Shown here: piece by piece, positions 59,876 to 64,000 of the stretch
Numbering within the stretch: position 1 is the stretch's first letter
How the letters are laid out: every line of letters starts with the position of its first letter
Source of the DNA: Autumnicola psychrophila
GTDB lineage: Bacteria > Bacteroidota > Bacteroidia > Flavobacteriales > Flavobacteriaceae
NCBI RefSeq assembly: GCF_031846645.1
Contig: NZ_JAVRHN010000016.1
Coordinates: 34,761 to 98,760, forward strand
Length of the DNA stretch: 64,000 nucleotides
Direction of reading: 5' to 3'
Program-made: the position numbers and the translations under genes
Notes under the pieces: model-generated
What the model saw: only the letters and a program-made list of their open reading frames with translations
Told to the model about the DNA's origin: nothing
Database searches by the model: none

Positions 59876-59927
59876 ATTTCTCCTCCCAATTTACAGTAGG
59901 TAGATAAATGCTATTTTGGGAAGTGCT

Positions 59928-60503
59928 CTATAAATCTTTAACTTCTTCATATCTAAAACAGGAAACCTCGTGATCGTTCACCATTCCGGTGGCCTGCATA
60001 TGGGCATAAATTACGGTAGATCCAACAAATTTGAATCCGCGTTTCTTTAGATCTTTGCTCAGTTTATCGCTAATTTCAGTAGTGGCAGGAGCTTTTTTAT
60101 AATCTTCAACTTCATTTTGAATGGGTTTGCCATCTACAAAGCTCCAAATGTATTTACTAAAACTTCCGTATTCCTTCTGAATTTGAATAAACAGCTGAGC
60201 ATTGGTTACTGCAGAACGCACTTTCAGTTTATTCCTGATGATTCCTTTATCCTGAAGTAAATCCTGGATTTTTTCTTCAGAATATGAAGCAATCTTGTGA
60301 TAATCAAAATCATCAAAAGCATTGCGAAAATTTTCCCTTTTCCGAAGTATAGTAATCCAACTTAATCCGGCCTGAAAGGTCTCCAACAGCAAAAATTCAA
60401 AAATTGTTTTATCGTCATAAACAGGAAGCCCCCATTCCTGATCGTGGTAAGCTTCGTAAAGCGGATCGCCAACACACCAGCCGCATCGGGAAATTTCAGA
60501 CAT
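59928..60503 (-). CDS. tag: DNA-3-methyladenine glycosylase I
   Basis: Tag removes 3-methyladenine from DNA. The 191 residues contain the zinc-binding cysteine/histidine residues in RCGWCVGDPLYEAYHDQEWG (near the N-terminus) and DHEVSCFRY at the C-terminus, and the KAPATTEIS, GFKFVGSTVIYAHMQATG helices of the HhH fold. It is 4 bp after the TonB-like gene on the same strand. Confidence 0.95.
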   Translation of the reverse strand: MSEISRCGWCVGDPLYEAYHDQEWGLPVYDDKTIFEFLLLETFQAGLSWITILRKRENFRNAFDDFDYHKIASYSEEKIQDLLQDKGIIRNKLKVRSAVTNAQLFIQIQKEYGSFSKYIWSFVDGKPIQNEVEDYKKAPATTEISDKLSKDLKKRGFKFVGSTVIYAHMQATGMVNDHEVSCFRYEEVKDL

Positions 60504-60507
60504 GATT

Positions 60508-61227
60508 TTAAGGTTTAAATTGATAACTAATCGTTCCCGGTTGTGAGTTTCTGCCCGCTAATTGGCTAAATCTTGCTCCGGCGGCATACCGTAGCGCATT
60601 TTCCTCAAGGCAGGCGTTGGATGAGGTAGAACTCGCTTTGTTAATACTGGTTTCCTGCACAACACCTTTAGCATTAACAGTAATATTTACTACGATTTTA
60701 CCAGCAACATCACAGGTATATATGGGATTTGGGATTTCGTATGCAGTTCTTCCTTTTAGAGAATAAGTGATGGAGCTGTTATCGATACCTCCTGTTCGCG
60801 TGGAGGTATTATTGCTGCTGTTATTCCCATCTGATCTCTTTTGCGGCCGATTTCTCTCAGGCTTAGTGACATTAAAATCACCGTTTGATGCGTCGCTTTC
60901 TTCTTCAGAAGATTCCTCTCGGGCAGCACTGTTTCTTTCAAAAATTTCGTTAAGCTGGCTATCGAAATTCTGCTCCCGCGCTTCCTGGTTCTCGTTGTAA
61001 GCCCGGTGCGTTTGTACCTGCTTGCTTTGTTGCAGTTCTGTCTCCTCAGGTTCTTCTTCGGCCTCTTCTTCAGGCTCCGCTTTGGGCTGATACTCATTGA
61101 TGTCCACAAGAAACTCCTGGGTTTTTTGATTGCTTCTGGATAAATTGAAGTTGTAAAGTGCCAGCAATAAAATGGCAAATAACAACGATGTTATTATCAG
61201 GGCTTTATGTTTATCGAAAAAATCCAT
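60508..61227 (-). CDS. TonB-family energy transducer-like protein
   Basis: A 239-residue protein with an N-terminal transmembrane helix (LIITSLLFAILLLALYNF, ~9-27), a long Glu/Gln/Ser-rich linker and a C-terminal TonB-like domain (AYEIPNPIYTCDVAGKIVVNITVNAKG, then AARFSQLAGRN). The linker is acidic and not Pro-Lys rich as in classical TonB. It is upstream of tag on the same strand and downstream of truB; no ExbB/ExbD gene is seen nearby. Confidence 0.83.
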   Translation of the reverse strand: MDFFDKHKALIITSLLFAILLLALYNFNLSRSNQKTQEFLVDINEYQPKAEPEEEAEEEPEETELQQSKQVQTHRAYNENQEAREQNFDSQLNEIFERNSAAREESSEEESDASNGDFNVTKPERNRPQKRSDGNNSSNNTSTRTGGIDNSSITYSLKGRTAYEIPNPIYTCDVAGKIVVNITVNAKGVVQETSINKASSTSSNACLEENALRYAAGARFSQLAGRNSQPGTISYQFKP

Positions 61228-61245
61228 AGGTAATTAAAACTGCAC

Positions 61246-61968
61246 TCAGTCAGGTTTATTCTCCCGGGAAGGTAGTAATTTTTCAAAAAATTCGAGATCA
61301 AGTGAATTTTCTACGGAATATCCCCCAATTCTCGTTCTTCTTAATTCTGAAAGGTGTGCTCCGCTGTTTAATTCCTTTCCAAAATCGTGCGCCAGGGATC
61401 TTATATAAGTGCCTTTGCTGCAAACAACCCTGAAGTTTAGCAACGGAAATTTTTCAGCTTCCACTTCAAACTCAGTAATACTTACTTTTCTGGATGGTAT
61501 TTCTACGTCTTCCCCTTTTCGGGCATATTCATAAAGTCGCTTTCCGTCCTTTTTTAATGCTGAAAAAACCGGCGGAATTTGTTCAATTTCACCTATAAAT
61601 TTTTCTGTTGTTTTTTGCAGATCGTCTTCAGAAATATGGTCTGTGGAAAAAGTGTTGTCAATTTCAGTTTCGAGATCGTAAGAAGGTGTTGTGGAACCTA
61701 AAGTGAAGGTTCCGGTGTATTCCTTTTCCTGTCCCTGAAGTTCAGTAATCTTTTTGGTGAATTTCCCTGTGCAAATAACGAGCAATCCTGATGCAAGGGG
61801 GTCTAAAGTACCCGCATGTCCGACCTTAATTTTTTTTATTCCGCAGCTTTTTCTAATCAGCCATCGCACCTTGTTTACCAGTTGGAACGACGTCCATCCC
61901 AATGGCTTATCGAATAAGAGTATTTGTCCTTCTTTAAAATCTTCTGCGGTAAAAGTTTTATGATTCAT
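61246..61968 (-). CDS. truB: tRNA pseudouridine synthase B
   Basis: TruB makes pseudouridine 55 in the T loop of tRNAs. I chose the ATG at 61968 over a TTG at 61974; it gives 240 residues. The catalytic Asp is in KVGHAGTLDPLASGLL (~48-58), and the RLYEYARKGEDVEIP and CSKGTYIRSLAHDFG segments are signature. It overlaps the HepT-like gene by 11 bp. Confidence 0.95.
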   Translation of the reverse strand: MNHKTFTAEDFKEGQILLFDKPLGWTSFQLVNKVRWLIRKSCGIKKIKVGHAGTLDPLASGLLVICTGKFTKKITELQGQEKEYTGTFTLGSTTPSYDLETEIDNTFSTDHISEDDLQKTTEKFIGEIEQIPPVFSALKKDGKRLYEYARKGEDVEIPSRKVSITEFEVEAEKFPLLNFRVVCSKGTYIRSLAHDFGKELNSGAHLSELRRTRIGGYSVENSLDLEFFEKLLPSRENKPD

Positions 61969-62296
61969 CTTCAAGAATTTGAAGAAGTTGCGCCTTAAGC
62001 GGCGGTAGTTCTTTTGTTGCTGTAATCCAGAGGATTTCAGTTATTACTCTGTCATAGTCATGGATAAGAATGTCCCTAAAACCTGCCATTTTTCTCCATG
62101 GAATACCGGGATACTTTAGTTTCAGGCGTTTATCTACCTTTTTTCCGGCTTCTCCAATAACTTCAAAACTTCTAATAATAGCAAATTCTTTTTCTTTATT
62201 TCTACTTAACTCCTCTTCAGTAACCCCAAACAGGAAGTCTTCGATATAGGAAATATGTTCCAACATATCCTGAATATATCCTAAGCTATTTTTCAT
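61958..62296 (-). CDS. HepT-like ribonuclease (DUF86)
   Basis: A 112-residue HEPN protein of the HepT type. The catalytic RX4HXY motif is seen as R74-DILI-H79-D-Y81 (GFRDILIHDYDRV). HepT toxins cleave RNA and are silenced by AMPylation by the neighbouring MntA. The gene overlaps mntA by 11 bp upstream and truB by 11 bp downstream. Confidence 0.85.
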   Translation of the reverse strand: MKNSLGYIQDMLEHISYIEDFLFGVTEEELSRNKEKEFAIIRSFEVIGEAGKKVDKRLKLKYPGIPWRKMAGFRDILIHDYDRVITEILWITATKELPPLKAQLLQILEDES

Positions 62297-62570
62297 AAAT
62301 AACTTTTAGATCCTTCATGACATATGGGATAATCCATTCTTTCAGGCCTTTTTTGGAGACAAAATCTACTTTTCTGTTTAATTTTTCTTCCAAATCCATC
62401 TTAATCTGAACAAGGTCAAACAGGGATATTTTTGTGTTGAGGGAATACAAAATATCAATATCGCTGGCGATATTCATTTCTCCGCGGGCATAAGATCCAA
62501 AAACAGCAATTTCTTTGGGATCATATGCCTTTAGGTAATCGATAATTATTTGATTCGTCTTTGCATCCAT
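62286..62570 (-). CDS. MntA-like minimal nucleotidyltransferase (antitoxin)
   Basis: A 94-residue nucleotidyltransferase: G25-S-Y-A-R-G...S-D37-I-D39 is the GSx10DxD metal-binding motif. MntA antitoxins AMPylate HepT at its Tyr. Start at 62570 (MDAKTNQ). It precedes HepT with an 11-bp overlap. Confidence 0.85.
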   Translation of the reverse strand: MDAKTNQIIIDYLKAYDPKEIAVFGSYARGEMNIASDIDILYSLNTKISLFDLVQIKMDLEEKLNRKVDFVSKKGLKEWIIPYVMKDLKVIYEK

Positions 62571-62664
62571 AATACAAAGATAGCTAATTCAGGTCTTAAA
62601 CAATAACTGGTGCAAGTTCTAAAGTGAGCTGTAAAATAGGAGATTTATTTTCTTTATGAGTTAG

Positions 62665-63459
62665 TTATTGAACATATTCAAAGATAATAGCCACAAGTCC
62701 TACGACAAAACAATAGATAGCAAAATAGGATAATTTACTTTTCTTTACCAGCGAAATCATCCAGGTACAGGCTACAAGTCCGGCCAGGAAAGCCGTGATA
62801 AAACCTATTAAAAGAATGGAAGCTTCTGTAGTTGATGCTGCAATGTTGCCATCCAGTAAATCCTTGGCTATTTTTCCGAAGATCAAAGGAACCACCATCA
62901 GGAAAGAAAATCTTGCGGCTTTTGTTTTGTCATTTCCGAGTAAAACCGAGGTGGAAATAGTAGCTCCACTTCTGGAAATCCCCGGCAACATTGCAATGGC
63001 CTGGGAAACACCAATTACAAAGGAATTGCTGTAACTTACACTTTTTCCAGTGTTTTTAGCCTTGTCTGCGAGCCACAGCAGGAGGGCGGTGATGAGCAAC
63101 ATAAATCCGACAAACATGATGTTGCCGCCAAACAATACTTCCAGCTGCTCTTCAAAAAACAGCCCCACAAGTGCTGCGGGAATCATGGAAATGATTATTT
63201 TTAATGAAAATTTTGCTTCATCATTCCATTCAAATTTGAATAGGCCCTTAAAGATATCTATCACATCTTTTCTGAAAACTACTAACGTACTTAACGCAGT
63301 AGCAAAATGAAGTACGACTGTAAATAAGAGGGATTCTTCAGGAACACTGGTGTCTCCTAATATTGCTTTTCCCAATTCTAAATGTCCGCTGGAAGATACA
63401 GGTAAAAATTCGGTTAAGCCCTGAATGACTCCAAGAATGGCGGCGTCTAGTGCGTCCAA
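62665..63459 (-). CDS. uppP: Undecaprenyl-diphosphatase
   Basis: UppP (BacA) recycles undecaprenyl diphosphate for cell wall synthesis. The 264-residue inner-membrane protein has EFLPVSSSGHLELG (residues ~17-30) and PGISRSGATIS (~160-170), the two conserved catalytic motifs. It lies 2 bp downstream of the DUF3098 gene. Confidence 0.96.
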   Translation of the reverse strand: MDALDAAILGVIQGLTEFLPVSSSGHLELGKAILGDTSVPEESLLFTVVLHFATALSTLVVFRKDVIDIFKGLFKFEWNDEAKFSLKIIISMIPAALVGLFFEEQLEVLFGGNIMFVGFMLLITALLLWLADKAKNTGKSVSYSNSFVIGVSQAIAMLPGISRSGATISTSVLLGNDKTKAARFSFLMVVPLIFGKIAKDLLDGNIAASTTEASILLIGFITAFLAGLVACTWMISLVKKSKLSYFAIYCFVVGLVAIIFEYVQ

Positions 63460-63461
63460 AT

Positions 63462-63728
63462 CTAATTCGTTTTTTTAGGGTTTGGATTTAGCAATATGGC
63501 ATAAACCTCTATGGCGAAGCCAATAAGAACGAGTGTTGGTGCGAGGCGGATTCTCTGAAAATTATAAATAGCAGGATTAAAAGTATTGGGGTCATCGCTT
63601 CCGCCACCGGCCATTAAAATAAAGCCAAGTGCTATCACTCCCAAGCCAATAAACATCATAGTATAATTTTTCTTTCCAAAGATAAAGGAGGTCTGTTGCT
63701 TTGGTGTAGGATTATTTTTTTTACTCAT
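63462..63728 (-). CDS. DUF3098 small membrane protein
   Basis: An 88-residue protein with two transmembrane segments (~24-40, ~60-80) and a LMAGGGSDDPNTFNP loop; the C-terminal AIYNFQRIRLAPTLVLIGFAIEVYAIL is typical of DUF3098. In Flavobacteriia it lies between ftsX and uppP; ftsX would lie beyond the window edge. Function unknown. Confidence 0.88.
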   Translation of the reverse strand: MSKKNNPTPKQQTSFIFGKKNYTMMFIGLGVIALGFILMAGGGSDDPNTFNPAIYNFQRIRLAPTLVLIGFAIEVYAILLNPNPKKTN

Positions 63729-63791
63729 TTAATAATGTTTTTTGCACTTATACAACATTCTGTAATTAATACAAATGCTCTTAAAACTTAA

Positions 63792-63818
63792 CGTCCAGTT
63801 CCGATAACTTTCGGGACT
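63792..63818. repeat. GTTCCGA/TCGGGAC palindrome
   Basis: AGTTCCGATAACTTTCGGGACT forms a 9-bp near-perfect hairpin. Related 'GTCCCGATAG/CTATCGGGAC' palindromes are, to my knowledge, common intergenic repeats in Flavobacteriia. Confidence 0.45.
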
Positions 63819-63936
63819 CGACGAGACATATTTTTAATTTTTTTGTTAGTTACTTAGCTGAAAAAACTGCCTTTTGTAACTTTTAATAATTTCTTCATCA
63901 AAATTTTTCATCCCAATTTCGAAAAAGATAATTTAA

Positions 63937-64000
63937 ACTTCTCACTTCTCACTTCTCACTTCTCACTTCTCACTTCTCACTTCTCACTTCTCACTTCTCA
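63937..64000. repeat. Heptanucleotide tandem array, unit ACTTCTC (at least 9 copies, cut by window end)
   Basis: Uninterrupted repeat of ACTTCTC (complement GAGAAGT) from 63937 to the last base. The unit differs from the array at 39616 (ACGTCTC) by a single base. True length is not visible. Confidence 0.95.

Larger units (their letters stand above)
63729..64000. other. Window-end intergenic region with palindrome and heptamer array
   Basis: No gene is seen. It contains the palindrome at 63793 and the heptamer array from 63937 to the edge. Confidence 0.6.

Overview
The window looks like chromosomal DNA of a marine-type Flavobacteriaceae bacterium (Bacteroidota), probably close to Gramella/Christiangramia, Salegentibacter or Zunongwangia. 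The evidence is low GC, promoters of the TTG-N19-TAnnTTTG type, near absence of Shine-Dalgarno sequences, the gliding genes gldE-gldD next to mutY-ssb, DUF4270, DUF4301, DUF3127 and DUF3098 proteins, an L21 ribosomal protein with a C-terminal extension, and the uppP-truB neighbourhood. No rRNA, tRNA, prophage, insertion sequence or CRISPR array was seen. Genus placement is inference.

Layout. 1-6 kb (minus strand): M23 lipoprotein, radA, an esterase-fold protein that has lost its nucleophile, a YbhN-type membrane protein, panD and panC. 6-12.5 kb (plus): an N-terminal-half glycogen-synthase-like protein, a DUF4270 lipoprotein, glmS, then atpD-atpC. 13-19 kb: a complete seven-gene Mrp Na+/H+ antiporter operon. 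19-26 kb: a biotin cluster bioF-bioD-[toxin/antitoxin]-bioA-SET protein-ketosynthase-bioB. 26-30.5 kb: JmjC-like cupin, SnoaL-like protein, recX, RNase G, a 29-residue AURKAIP1/COX24-type ribosomal protein and HU. 30.5-34 kb: mutY-ssb-gldE-gldD. 34-38 kb: a pair of M16 peptidases (one active, one lacking the zinc motif) and a small membrane protein. 38-43 kb: rplU-rpmA, a repeat-rich intergenic region, ahcY, a phosphopantetheinyl transferase and geranylgeranylglyceryl-phosphate synthase. 43-47 kb: a thiamine-binding protein, a PnuC/PnuT-type transporter, a NadR-like kinase, DUF4301 and an ArfB-like release factor; two related small secreted PepSY-like proteins flank this block. 47.8-51.6 kb: a sigma-54 response regulator converging on a hybrid histidine kinase. 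51.6-54.3 kb: a TPP riboswitch with its own terminator controlling a TonB-dependent receptor. 54.4-64 kb: a Rieske-like lipoprotein without all cluster ligands, greA, HIT protein, thioesterase, histidine kinase, flavin reductase, DUF3127, aat, tag, a TonB-like protein, truB, a MntA/HepT pair, uppP and DUF3098.

Beyond genes, three repeat families stand out. A short AT-rich palindromic element (core AAAATTGCCATTTT or its complement) recurs about nine times, always in or at the edge of intergenic DNA downstream of genes. Two heptanucleotide arrays have units differing by one base (GTGAGAC and GTGAGAA on the minus strand); one fills the 3' UTR of ahcY and the other runs off the window end. A 137-bp tandem duplication downstream of rpmA itself contains the palindromic element.

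Functionally the region is mostly housekeeping (cofactors: pantothenate, biotin, thiamine; cell wall precursors; translation and repair), with small accessory insertions: two toxin-antitoxin pairs, one inside the biotin genes and one between truB and uppP.
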